This document shows positions 23,701-34,355 of a stretch of 64,000 nucleotides of DNA, piece after piece (position 1 is the stretch's first letter; every line of letters begins with the position of its first letter). The notes beneath the pieces were generated by a model, which did no database searches, was not told where the DNA came from, and worked only from the letters and a program-made list of their open reading frames with translations. The position numbers and the translations under genes are program-made. Origin of the DNA: Lunularia cruciata (Eukaryota > Streptophyta > Marchantiopsida > Lunulariales > Lunulariaceae); NCBI GenBank assembly GCA_948567375.1, contig OX419758.1:60765001-60829000 (forward strand). The letters run 5' to 3'.

Positions 23701-24310
23701 ACATTAGTACCAATGGTGTATGGTAGTGCTTTTAAGCCAATATATTGTTCTCCTTTGTAAGCATATCTTTTGGAAATTTGGCTCTTGATACAAAATTCTA
23801 AATCTCCTTATATTCATTTGAAATCTCTTCTATGTTTTTATCAAAAGATATTGATTGAAAATATATCTTTGGTATACTTTCTCCTTCTTCTTCATAAATT
23901 AAATTATGTTGAAGTTAGAGATTGTGGTATCTAGAAAGTTTAGACTAAAGAAGATTGTGTAGTTTTTAACAATTTTAACCTAAAAAGAACTCCAAAATGG
24001 ATGAAATTCTGCCATAAGAAGGAAAAAAGGACAAAAACCAAAGGTAGAAACCCAAAAGCAAGATTTGCATTGGGAAAATCCAAAGGTGACAAGGATTTGA
24101 TGGCTATCTGTATGTAGAACTACCCAAAAGTATGAGACATTTATGTCAATGTGTTTGGCTTGTGTGAAAACATCAAGAATGCATGGTCACCTAAGTGTAC
24201 AAGATGACTTATGTTGCAATGAAAGATCAATGAGGGTTCTTGGAAGTCCAATAACAGGAGATAGTTTGACTTCACTCCAAGAATGTGCAATAAACATGAT
24301 TGCAAAAGTG
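23701..24310. other. unassigned AT-rich sequence
   Basis: Probably transposon-derived. I see no coding motif or repeat that can be assigned. Confidence 0.4.
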
Positions 24311-25900
24311 CACAATGACAACCCAATGTCAATATACTGATAGTCTAAAAAAACAATAGGTTGTTCCATTGATGATACAAGTTAGATATGTCTAAAAGTG
24401 AAGAGAATGTCTCACTAACTATCTTACTAATTCCTATTAAACCTCTTGGACAAAAACCCCTCCCAAAAGAGGCCAGTTGGTACACTATAGAAAAAGAAAA
24501 CTAAAATCACATTCAAAGTTAATAAACCCAACGAGATTCTTGAAAGTGATGGTTCACTTTTGCATGAAGTCCAATTTTCCCTTGCACTTGCTTTTTCTTT
24601 TGTGGTATTGGTAGTGCTCTTAACCAAATAGACTACTCTATGCACTATTGTGCTTATTCAAAACCCTTAGGAATCCAAGATCTTGATCAAGAGTGAATTT
24701 GCCTACTCAATACGCTAACACTTATGCTCCTACTACAAAATTCATCATCTCTACTTGTGCAAGTACATTCCCCCAACATTCAAGAAAAAATGACAATAGA
24801 CTATGAAGATTGGACTTTGCTTAGCAACCAAAGTACAATGTTGTAGTTGCATACCAAGTGCCTAAAAGAGTGAACTAGGAAATTATCAGGCCAAAACCTT
24901 ATATTTAGTTTTCCTACTTCTACCTTGCCTTGAAGGGTCTCAATGGGTAAGCATGTTCCTTGCAAATCCTAGCTACTCCGCCATCACCACTTTAAAATCC
25001 TAATCCTAATCTATCCACCTACTTTAACTTCTAACAAGTGTCAAGGAAGTTATTAATTCTTCTCCAAAGTTTATATTTGGACTATAATTCCCCCAAAGTT
25101 ACCGCTGCAAATTGATGCTTGGCTAAGAAGGTGGTACAAACCCAAAGGCATTCTTCCGAGAGTTGAAATGCAAGGCTGAAGCCATTTGGTGTACTTCTTA
25201 TCTTACAAATACAAGGAACTTCTTATCATCAAAGTTCTTCATATCACCAAAGTCATTCATTTGAAAAGATTTATTCATACAAAGGTCTTCTTCTAAGTAT
25301 ACTAATTCTAAATGGTACTCAATCAAAATACTTCCTTCAAAAAACTATATAGAGGGCCAAATTCATTCTTCCTAAAAACTAAGCACAAGGCTATAGGTAT
25401 TTGAGTAACTCATGAATTGTAGCTATTAAGGTATCTTCTCCACAACTAATGGCTTGGGCTAGGGACTCAACTTGAGGGCTACTAACTTTGCCTCAAAGTA
25501 GGTAGAACCACTTCTTGGTTTGCTCCAAGTAATTGGTGATGCATATTAGTTAAGTATCATAGCCTTTTGTTAACTTCAGATTTAAGTTTTCCTCCAAGAA
25601 AATTGCTAATTGGTCCATGCACTCCTCCTTGTAGGTCTTCCTTTCCAAACATCAAACTTGTAACTTTAATTCTTGAATCTTGATCTTTAGCACTCTTCCT
25701 TCAGCTTCTTCTTTGAACATAGCTACAAACTAATCTTGCATCCCTCCAATTGCCTGATGGCCTTTGTCTTTGTGTCCTCTAGGTGTAGGTTTAGGAGGTT
25801 ATGGTACTCCCATTTCTTCAAAATTTGCTTTTGTTGATCAAAGTATGCTTAACTGCTAGGAAAAAACCATGGAGCATTGTAATTACTAGGGGAATACACT
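24311..25900 (-). pseudogene. family F relic (copy F0): tail region plus coiled coil
   Basis: The left part (24311 to about 25000) begins TGACAACCCAATGTCAA and matches the tail region of family F at 56331 onward, sharing further words such as AATCCAAGATCTTGATCAAG versus GATCCAACATCTTAATCAAG. The right part (about 25560-25790) on the minus strand encodes Lys/Glu/Leu-rich coiled-coil stretches (FKEEAEGRVLKIKIQELKLQ) broken by stops. The order tail-coiled coil on the plus axis is the same as in the copies at 32.6, 53.1 and 56.3 kb. The conserved N-terminal domain was not found, so the copy is truncated. Confidence 0.45.
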
Positions 25901-26875
25901 TAAAAGAATATGGTACTTATGATTGTTCCATAAAACTTCATAATAAGTAGTACTTAAAGGGATATAGAATAATTCCAAATGACGGAAGGAGGATTACCAT
26001 TTTGAGTGTTGTCATAGCACTTGGAGTATTGTACCATTCAGAGTGCTCTAAGGATGTTGAGCACTTAGAATGCTTACTGGTTGGGCGCTTGTAGACCCAA
26101 GTGTTGAGTAACCATTGGCACTCATACTAAAGTGTCACCATAGTTTGAATGCACCGTCAGATCAGCTAGAAGTTGTTGCCAAGGGCCATTACACTCAAGA
26201 CAATAGTTGGCACTTGGTGGACAAGCTTGGTACATGGAAAGTGAATGGAGAAGAAACCTTTGCATGTGGGAATATGACATCTAACCAAATATGCCATGCA
26301 AATGCCTCTGCATGTATGGATAGATAGTGCACACTTTCTTCTTAACCACCACATGGCTGCAGATTGACCAAGGATCTAAACTATAAAATGAGGAGTTTGG
26401 CCAATAGTTGTATTTTTCATAGATTCATTTGTGTGCATTGTTGAGCGCTTGCACTTCATCCAAATTTGTGAGCTGAGAGCAATTAACATTGATTTAGTGA
26501 GTTATCACTTGGCGTAATTTGTAGCACCCAAAATGACATAAAGTACTCAAAGTAGAAATAGTTACTATTTTCCCTTTCCTTTTGCCATCAAGAAATATGG
26601 TGTCTACACAAAGGATATAAAAAAATTCTAAAGGCCATCCTAAGGTCTCTTGCAATAAATAAATGTATCATTCACTATAAGACTATAGTGATCTAGAGCA
26701 AAAATTTGGGGTTCTTGCTTTGGAACTAGGAATTGATAAACTTTATCATGATTTATGAGATGAGCCAAAATAAGGAGAAGATGCTAGGGAAAAATGAGAA
26801 GAAACCCTACAATTGGACAAATGATCATTGGTGAAGAGTACTTGGCCCAAGTGTTGGAGTTTCAAGAGCAATGAC
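25901..26875. other. unassigned transposon-rich sequence
   Basis: No intact ORF, LTR or recognisable domain is seen. Confidence 0.4.
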
Positions 26876-27028
26876 CTTAGATTTATAATTTTAAAACAAG
26901 GAGTTGAAAAGATCAAGGCCACTTTCAATAATAAGAGGTCTAAGAACAATAGCTAGATTTAAAATTTTCAAACAAGGAGTTGATGGCCAAGATCAAGGCT
27001 ACTTTCAATAAGAGGTCTAAGAACAATG
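26876..27028 (+). repeat. 76-bp tandem duplication at the start of family F copy F1
   Basis: ACAAGGAGTTG, AAGATCAAGG and AAGAGGTCTAAGAACAAT occur in the same order with a 76-bp offset. The downstream copy contains the ATG that starts the F1 N-terminal domain (26983); the upstream copy has lost it. Confidence 0.75.
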
Positions 27029-27406
27029 GGTGGAGGGTATCCAATTACAAAGACTCTACACAAAGAGCCATCATAGAGGCAACTATGAAACTCTTCAAAC
27101 CCAAAAAAACCACCTACTGCCTTCTGAATCACCAAGTAGTCTTTTTAGATTACATGTACTTAGGCTTGTAGATTGGGCACAAATGTTTGATCGACATGCC
27201 AAGATCTTGCACCAAGACTTTGAGGAGAACAAGGATGCTATCTACATTGCTCCCTTTGCTATCCATTATTACATGGGAAACAACTTCCTAACTAAAGGAG
27301 AAAGTAAGAGGTTCTCTACACACTTCTATCTTGCATGTTATTTTGATGACCAACCTAAAAGGACCAATACTGATTTCCATGTACAGAGTAGAGGATGTGT
27401 AATTTT
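26983..27406 (+). pseudogene. family F copy F1, conserved N-terminal domain
   Basis: ATG at 26983 opens a basic N-terminus followed by NNGWRVSNYKDS and LFKPKKTTY. After a frameshift near 27150 the frame continues with VDWAQMFDRHAKILHQDF and IAPFAIHYYMGNNFLTKGE. The same blocks in the same order occur on the minus strand in the copies at 35.1-35.7, 55.9-56.3 and 59.0-59.4 kb: NGWKVNGY, FKPERTTYVN, AVFF, APF..HFY.., and L..E. The function is unknown. I do not recognise the domain. A probable solo LTR begins at its end and separates it from the coiled-coil part. Confidence 0.5.
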
Positions 27407-28163
27407 CTTAATACTCCAAGGATAGGAGACCTGAAGAGAAACACACCCTGAGAACACACCCTTTCACACTCAAACTTTGATGCCCCAAAGGAGCACCTTC
27501 TCTTTATTATATAGGCAAAGCGGATCTCCTCCTATGAAGCTCCACCATAGGATTAGGTACATAGATAGGTGACATGTCAGCAAGATCCACCCTTGGATTA
27601 CTTACTTGGATGGGTGACATGTCAGTCCCGGTCCTATCTGGTTGGTCAAACAAGCTTTGACCAGAGGGAATCTTTTAGGGAATCTTCCTATAGGAATCTC
27701 AGAATCACATGGGTGAGGTACCGTTGGAAAGCTCTCAACAAGACAAAGCAGGGGGAGGGAAGGCCAGCCTCTCCTCCTTTAAGTGGGGGGGGAATCTGCA
27801 CATTTTCAAGGCCTAATTCATCCGTTTAGGCCTTTGAAATTGCCTTCAAAGATTTCAGGTATATTTTGGTTCCAACTCTATTAGTAGAAGTCCCCTTTTG
27901 GTGATACATATTTCTGATCTATTCATTCCATCCTGTGTAACATCCTTCCAGATGTTACCAACCCAATTTTCACCTTCAAATCATTTGTCTAGCTATTGGT
28001 TCTAAGGTTTTCAAATATATTTTGGTTTTCTGCCCTATTAGTAAAAGTACCCTTTTGGTGATACTTCTATCTGATCTATTTTGACTATCATGTATAACAT
28101 CATTCCAGATGTTACCAAACCAAATTTCACATCTAGATCATATGGCTAGCTCTTGGTATTACA
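27407..28163 (-). mobile_element. solo LTR of the Element 2 family, inserted in F1
   Basis: On the minus strand it reads from TGTAATACCAAGAGCTAGCC (28163 inward) to CCTTGGAGTATTA near 27410, matching the LTRs at 31539-32275 and 47378-48116 throughout. It includes the internal ~156-bp duplication typical of that subfamily and the CTTTATTATATAG TATA region. No internal retrotransposon sequence adjoins it. The target duplication is not clear. It splits family F copy F1 between its N-terminal and coiled-coil parts. Confidence 0.8.
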
Positions 28164-29580
28164 TTTGCAAGAACAAGCCTATTTGTGCCTATTGATGAAG
28201 AACTAATGCCATCAAAGGCTGCAAAGAGGAAGAATATTACTCCAACAAAGCAACCTTCCCTGGCCAAGAAGCCAAGTGCTAACACTCAAATTTTGAAGGT
28301 ATCTTCTTTAGATCAAAAAGTAGAGGATACCAAAGTAGATGATGAAAAAGAAGAAGAACAAGGATCCTTTACTCTATAGGCATCATCTTCAACATTAGCC
28401 AAGGAAGAAGAAGACACTTGGGAGGATGCCCAATCTATCCTAAACTTGTAGGACCAAGACATGGAAGAGTGCACTACTAAAGAAGAAGATGTGATGGATT
28501 AAGCTATAGTGCATTGAGCCCCATTGAAGAGAAAGAACCTACAAAATAACATCAAGGTTGAGCAAACTGCTCAATTCCAAGAACTTTGGCCTTAATTTCA
28601 AGATGAAGCCAAAGTCTTGCAGCCTAGAAAAGACCAAATTATAGATCATACCAGCAAAGAGTATGTTGATATTGATGTTGATGTATTAGATCTAGCATCA
28701 AGTAGAAGAAAACACAAGGAGTAGAATCTATCCCTTTAGTAATAGTGCAATTGCAAGTAGGAGCATAATGTTTCATACACTCAATAAAAGTGGCATTGTA
28801 CCTCATGGAGGTTTTGTTTCCTTAGTACCAAGCCAAATGCCCTAAAATTGTGGATTACACCACATTGGTTTGGAATCTGCAAAAAAAAGTCTACACTTGG
28901 AACCAAAGAAGGCCTGGTCAAGGAGGAAGCAGCAAAGACCAAAGACTTATAGAAGGAAAATGCAACCAAGGTAGTTGCCTTGTTGCAAGAGAACCAAGAA
29001 TTTAAGAGGAGGAATGCCACCTTGGTGAATGAGCATGATCACCAAGTAGAGGAGAACCAAAACGTGCAAGATGAGCTGATGTTACTCCAAATTGAGCATA
29101 TCAAGCAAAAGAAGAAAGCCAAGGACTCATTCCATGGCAAGTGCCATGAGTTGGAGAATACTCAAAGTGAGTTGAAGGAAGGCAATGATTGGGTCGTCAC
29201 CTTAGAGTTGCAAATGCAGGAATATTGGCAAGAAGTGGCATTGCAACTAGATTGCTTGACAAAGGAATTAGAAGAAGATAAGGTTAAGTAAGCATAGAGT
29301 ACCCACTTGTAGAGCCAACAAAAAGCAAATTTTGAATGCTCAAACAAAAATGATAGAAGATGATCAGCTCTAGGTAATTCATCAGATGGAGAACTCATAT
29401 AACTTCTTTGTGGAGAAGCTAAAGGAAGGAAGACAACTTCAAGAATTCCCAATGAAGCATCATGAGCTCAAGTTCAAGGTGGAGAGGTTGGAGAATCAAG
29501 TTTACAAAGAAGAGAGAATGAACCTATTGTCCTTGTGGTTGAGAGAACACACCAACAAGAAGTTCTCAAAGAATTGCTAG
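28164..29580 (+). pseudogene. family F copy F1, linker and coiled-coil region
   Basis: After the solo LTR the + strand continues with a Lys/Pro-rich then Glu-rich linker (28185-28379). Long coiled-coil frames follow: 28980-29291, about 100 codons dominated by E, Q, K and L with LLQENQEFKRRNATLVNEHD, and 29386-29580. The N-terminal side of the coil (KVALYLMEVLF..VDYTTLV) matches family F copy F2 (ALHLMEVLLH..LDYTMLI). Several in-frame stops separate the blocks, so this is a relic. Heptad-like spacing suggests a parallel coiled-coil dimer in the ancestral protein. Confidence 0.5.
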
Positions 29581-29605
29581 ACCTACCTATTAGAAATAGG
29601 TAGGT
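29581..29605. repeat. 10-bp inverted repeat directly after the F1 stop codon
   Basis: ACCTACCTAT (29581-29590) and ATAGGTAGGT (29596-29605) are perfect complements around TAGAA. The repeat starts at the base after the TAG that ends the coiled-coil frame, and lies at the tail-to-tail junction with the oppositely oriented copy F2. Confidence 0.7.
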
Positions 29606-29639
29606 ACCAAGCCTAGAAATATTATTTAATTAAGTACTT

Positions 29640-30496
29640 GAAGGGAAAATATAGTCTAGCACTCCCACAAATCAACCTTATATAAAATTTTGGCTCCAAG
29701 CCAAAGGGATTAGAATCCCAAGTGAATCCTCAAAAATCTGAGTTAAACTGGGTTTCTTCCAATTGGTGGTAGTGCCTTCAATTGATATCCTTCCCTTTGC
29801 TTTGACTGCTTGTTCTATTTGGCCTTCTATTCCTCTAGCACTTGGAGGCATTCCGCATGCTTCACTCTTTCTTCTATTGCCTCCTTGCTGAGACATTCTA
29901 GTTGAGTCGCCACTAACATGTCTCAAGTGTTACTACTTGGTCAAGCTTCTCCTACAAGGCACTCCAAGTGTTGTCTACTTCTTGGCACTTGCTACAAAGT
30001 TGGTCTTTGGCTTCTTTCTTGAATTGATCAAACTCAAGGCGAAGTGCCTTCCAATCTCCTTCAAACCTCTTGGTCTTGGACGCTTGATGATCTTGTTTGC
30101 TCTCAATAAGAGCACTTCTCCTTTTCAATTCTTTGTTCTCTTGCATCAAGGCACTTACCTTCAGAGTCTTTGCCTTGTACAGGTCAATGGCCTTCATCAC
30201 CTCATCCTCCACCAAGTCCTCTCTAGCCTTCTGAGTGTAAAAATGCTTGTGCATGGCCTTGATCAGCATAGTGTAGTCCAATACATCAAGGCACTCGGCT
30301 TCATATTAGTGCAGTAATACTTCCATTAAGTGTAGTGCAAGGCCCACTAAGTGGATGATGAAATTTTGGCCATCATGCACCTGTACCAACTTGGATGTTG
30401 TAGGTGCCTCTTGCACTTTGATCTGCAATTTGATGCAACCTCAAGAAGATCTATGAGAATGTCAATTCCTTCCTCTTCTTAAGCATTGTTGATGAT
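29640..30496 (-). pseudogene. family F copy F2, truncated coiled-coil fragment
   Basis: The minus-strand frame 30281-29952 has 109 codons of coiled coil (SALMQENKELKRRSALIESK) that aligns with F1 28950-29130. The minus-strand frame 29926-29678 would be the following low-complexity C-terminal part. The fragment stops abruptly at the outer end of the Element 3 LTR (30497), and its expected N-terminal domain is not found on the far side of that element. F1 and F2 are arranged tail to tail. Confidence 0.5.
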
Positions 30497-31015
30497 TGTA
30501 ATGTTTTGAGGATAGGAGAACTCCCAAAAGAAAACCTAGAAGAAGAAACACAAAGCTTCATACTCAAAACTTTGATACCTCAAAAGAGCACCTTGTTTTT
30601 ATTATATAGCAAAGAGGATTCCCTCAAAGGAAGCTCCACCCTTTGATCAAATACATGGATTAGTGACATGTCAGCAAGCTCTACCCTTATTTTATGTATG
30701 GGTGACATGTCGGTTCTAGTCCTATCTAGTTGGTCAAACAAGCTTTGACCAAAGAGAATCTTCCTATAAGAATCTCACAATCACATAGGTGAGGTACCAT
30801 TATAAAGTTCTCAATTAATAAACACGGGAGGAGGGAAGGTCAGCCTTCTCTCTGCTCCAAAGAACAACTTAGCACATTTTTTAGGCCTAATTCATCCGTT
30901 TAGGCCTTCAAAATTGGCTCTAAAGTTTTTAGATTATTTTTGACTTTTGCCCTACTAGTAGAAGTACACTTTTGATGATACTATTATCTAATCTACTTAG
31001 TCCATCATATATATG
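30497..31015 (-). repeat. 3' LTR of Element 3, truncated
   Basis: The plus-strand sequence from TGTAATGTTTTGAGG matches 52467 onward (TGCAATGTTCTAAGG) through GACATGTCAGCAAGCTCTAC, TTGGTCAAACAAGCTTTGAC and CTAATTCATCCGTTTAGGCC. The match ends near 31015. The U3-terminal part, polypurine tract and end of pol are missing. Confidence 0.8.
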
Positions 31016-31538
31016 TCAAAGGATATATTTATATAGTAAGGAAACATGAAATATTGGATGGATCTTCATATGTGGCGGTAGCTCAAGATGATAGGCCACT
31101 ACGCCAATTTGATGACGAATGTGAAAAGGCCCAATAAAACAAGGTCTAAGCTTAAGAGGGCAAACTAACATGAGATTGGTTGTTTATAGCCAAAATTGAT
31201 CCCCAAACATTGAACTCCATGTACTAGTGGTGTACATCTATAAACTATATTTGTCAATTTTGGGCAATCTGCAACTTGTACTTGGCATTCTTCACACCTT
31301 GTTAGATTCTAGAAAGAAAAGTGTTGACAGTGTCAACCTTGGTAGCCATCGGACGGATCTTCATCAACCTCAAAGGTGTGAAAGGATACTCTCTATACAT
31401 GAGATAAAATAGTGTGACTTGTGTGGATGCATTCACTAAATTGTTGTAAGCAAATTCCACCAATACAAGTAAGGTGTCTTACCTCTCTTGCTCATCTAAG
31501 GTGAAGCTCCAAAGCATGTCTTCAATAGTGCAACTAAT
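31016..31538 (-). pseudogene. Element 3 integrase C-terminal part
   Basis: Read from 31538 leftward on the minus strand, it resumes at the ATTGAAGACATGC block and continues through EFAYNN-like, HP..YHVS-like and PPHMKIHP-like stretches parallel to Element 2 46590-47080. It is the continuation of the integrase interrupted by Element 2. The + strand flanks CTAAT and TTAAC are diverged copies of one 5-bp target, TTAGC, as judged from the intact Element 2 sequence. Confidence 0.75.
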
Positions 31539-32275
31539 TGTAATACCAAGAGCTAGCCATATGATCTAGATGTGAAATTTGGTTTGGTAATATATAGAAT
31601 GATGTTATACATGATGGTCAAAATAGATCAGATAGAAGTATCACCAAAAGAGTACTTCTACTAATAGTGCAAATACTGAAATAAACTTGAGAACCTTAGA
31701 ACCAATAGCTAGACATATGATTTAAAGGTGAGAATTGGTTTGGTAACATATGGAAGGATGTTACACATGATGGACTAAACAGATCAGAAAGAGGTATCAC
31801 CAAAAGGGGACTTCTACTAATAGAGTAGGAACCAAAATATTCTTGAAATCTTTGAAGGCAATTTTGGAGGCCTAAACAAATGAATTAGGCTTTGAAAATG
31901 TGATGATCCCCCCCCCCTCAAACAAAGGAAAGGTTGGCCTTCCCTCCCCTGGTTTGTCTTGTCAAGAGCTTTCCAATGGTACCTTACGTGATTCTGAGAC
32001 TCCTACAGGAAGATTCCCTAAAAATATTCCCTCCTATCAAAGCTTGTTTGACCAACCAGATAGGACCTAGACCGACATGTCACCCATCAAAGTAAGTAAT
32101 CCAAGGGTGGATCTTGTTGACATGTCACCTATCTGTGTGCCTAATCCTATGGTGGAGCTTCCTTGGAGTAGATCCTCTTTGTCTATATAATAAAGAGAAG
32201 GTGCTCCTTTGTGGCACCAAATGTTTGAGTGTGAAATCTGTGTTTTCTCTCTTATCTTGTCCTTGGAGTATTACA
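31539..32275 (+). repeat. 5' LTR of Element 2
   Basis: It starts TGTAATACCAAGAGC and ends GGAGTATTACA. It matches 47378-48116 over its length. It contains two ~156-bp tandem units (from 31551 and 31707: AGCTAGCCATATGA and AGCTAGACATATGA), a 10-base C run near 31907, and a TATATAATAAAG box at about 32184. Confidence 0.9.
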
Positions 32276-32276
32276 A

Positions 32277-32288
32277 TGGTATCAGAGC
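32277..32288 (+). other. primer binding site, initiator Met tRNA type
   Basis: TGGTATCAGAGC one base after the LTR is the standard plant PBS complementary to the 3' end of initiator Met tRNA. Confidence 0.9.
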
Positions 32289-32415
32289 GAGTGTCTTAGT
32301 CCAAGAGAGTGGATCATCCCTCTTGGAAGAGCACAAACTACTAAAACTGAGTCATTTGAGATGGAGAACATAGAGTAATTGCTAGACTTAGGAAGGACTT
32401 TAGAGAGCGGATGGG

Positions 32416-32631
32416 ATGGATACACCGGGAGGAAAATTTCCTACACCTAGCTTTCCATTCCCGAATCCATTCTACATCAAGGTTTTGTACACCCAACATG
32501 AGCAAATGACGGTATCGCTAGTTTATCACTTTGGTGCAGAATTCATGGATAGGGTGATGAACTCACCAAACCCAGTGATTCTACCTGTGGTTATATATGA
32601 TAGAGAGTGGGATTTGACAATCTACATGTGA
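32416..32631 (+). pseudogene. Element 2 leader ORF D1 (pre-gag)
   Basis: An ATG-initiated frame of 71 codons contains LVYHFGAEFMDRV and NPVILPVVIYDREWDLTIY. Its stop now lies in inserted DNA: the family F unit enters at CTACA (32622). The same ORF precedes gag in Element 3 (minus, about 52290-52110). It is related to D2 of both elements and to the pre-gag ORF of Element 1: FG in the middle and a P(V/I)V near the end. The function is unknown. Confidence 0.6.
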
Positions 32632-33419
32632 CAACGCGGAAAATATCACTTTTGTGGTAATTAGGTAAGTAAAGTTTGTTCTCGCAAAGATACTGATCAG
32701 AATTGGTCAAATACAAAGCAAACAGTAACACTTCAGTTCTTCTTGGGTTCTTTAATCTCTTAGATAGAAACTACACCTAGAAGAGAGTAAAAAGCTCACA
32801 ATCTTGACAACTTGTTACGAATTCAAACACCCATAATCACAACATAGAAAATTCTGTCCAAACAAATCTTGATTGTGATGATTCAGATTCTCCCGAAGAC
32901 GGCACTTCACTGCAAAAATGACTTTGCTTCAGAATTGTGTTCTACCCCTCCACTAAGGGCACAACTTCCTTGAGCAAAATTGCTTCACATCAACTTCACG
33001 TTGCACTCACAAATGCAAAATACTACCAACACTACAATTCCTCTCAGATCTGTCAAGGCATTGCTCCAATTGCACTTCACTCAGGATCAAACACACAGAG
33101 TAAAGATCAAGGCTGTGGAATCCAACATCCACAAACACATTGACTTGCACTTCAAAATTCTCCACACACTCACAAACACATACACAAAGTTGATACTCAG
33201 AATTAAGCTCAAGCGACAAGCATTGAAATCAGCACTTCACTTTATCTATCTTCAGAAATATGAATATTGAACAACATAACAATGTGAATGCTTCCCTTAA
33301 ATACTGAAGCAATTGACACTACTAACAAAAATACCGTTCTACAACAACTCTTCTAACCTACAGATCCAAACTGACAATGCAACCCTTCATATTTGCCTCT
33401 TCAAATCTCAAATTTGTTT

Positions 33420-34355
33420 CTACCCCGATCCGATGTCTTCTTTATCATCGGCTTTCAAACCCGATGATCTTCCTACTACTTCTCCTTTGGGTATGTCTAC
33501 AACTACCAATTCCTTCACTACTTCTATTACTTCTTCACTAAGAGCTACAATTGCACTAAGGAGTGACTTATCTAACTCTTTATCTCCTGACCCACTCTTC
33601 TCTAATGTGTTAAATGACAACACCAAAGACACATGAATTCCTACTTCTACAACATTGGCCTTCCTCTCTTCTGTCCCACTATCCCGTATTCTCTTTAACT
33701 TTGAATTGACTAAATCTAATCCGAGACTAACATTGTCTCCTACTTCTAACATTTTCTGATCTACTCGTTCCCTCAATTGGATCAGTAGATTATTCATATC
33801 TACGTCTTTGGCCTTCCTCTTCCGAGTTTCCTGCACAAGCAATTTCAACTCATGTAGGCGTGCTTCTTCCAATCTTCCTTCAACCTTTGTGCTCAACATT
33901 GCTCGCAACTTCCCTACAACTTCTCCTACGGATTCTGACTCATACCTCCGTGATCTCTCTGCCTTCAACTCTTCTCGGTACATCTTCAATTTGTCTTCAT
34001 ACTCAGCAGCAAGCATCTTCTTCTCCTCCACATATTGAGAACTCTGTAACTCAACACTTCGTACCAACTTGCACAACCTTTCTTCTTCTTGATTTCTGAC
34101 TGCCAACTCTCTTTGCCATGCTTGATCCTTCCCGGCTGCACTCTTTCTCAAGCTTTCTAACTCCTGCTCCATTACTACGGCCATTGCCTTCACATGAATA
34201 CTCTCAATGTGCACGCCACTGACTTCTTCTTTCCTCTTAGTCAGTAACATCATCTGCTCCTTCAATTTATCAACTTGACATTGCATTTCTCTCCTTCTTG
34301 CCTCAAAACTCTCTTGCAACCTCTCGAAAGTTTTCTTCTTCAAGACTGTATCCAC
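33420..34355 (-). CDS. family F coiled-coil protein, intact 311-codon segment
   Basis: This is the longest uninterrupted frame in the window apart from shadows. Residues 1-230 are rich in E, K, R, L and Q with heptad-like spacing (FERLQESFEARRREMQ, then LAAEYEDKLKMYREELKAE), which indicates a long coiled coil. The last 80 residues are less regular and end in an acidic KADDKEDIGSG. The same frame continues upstream for over 60 codons, broken by one TGA near 34388, so this is the C-terminal part of a longer protein rather than a complete gene. Its function is unknown. The structural role is inferred from composition only. Confidence 0.5.
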   Translation of the reverse strand: MDTVLKKKTFERLQESFEARRREMQCQVDKLKEQMMLLTKRKEEVSGVHIESIHVKAMAVVMEQELESLRKSAAGKDQAWQRELAVRNQEEERLCKLVRSVELQSSQYVEEKKMLAAEYEDKLKMYREELKAERSRRYESESVGEVVGKLRAMLSTKVEGRLEEARLHELKLLVQETRKRKAKDVDMNNLLIQLRERVDQKMLEVGDNVSLGLDLVNSKLKRIRDSGTEERKANVVEVGIHVSLVLSFNTLEKSGSGDKELDKSLLSAIVALSEEVIEVVKELVVVDIPKGEVVGRSSGLKADDKEDIGSG

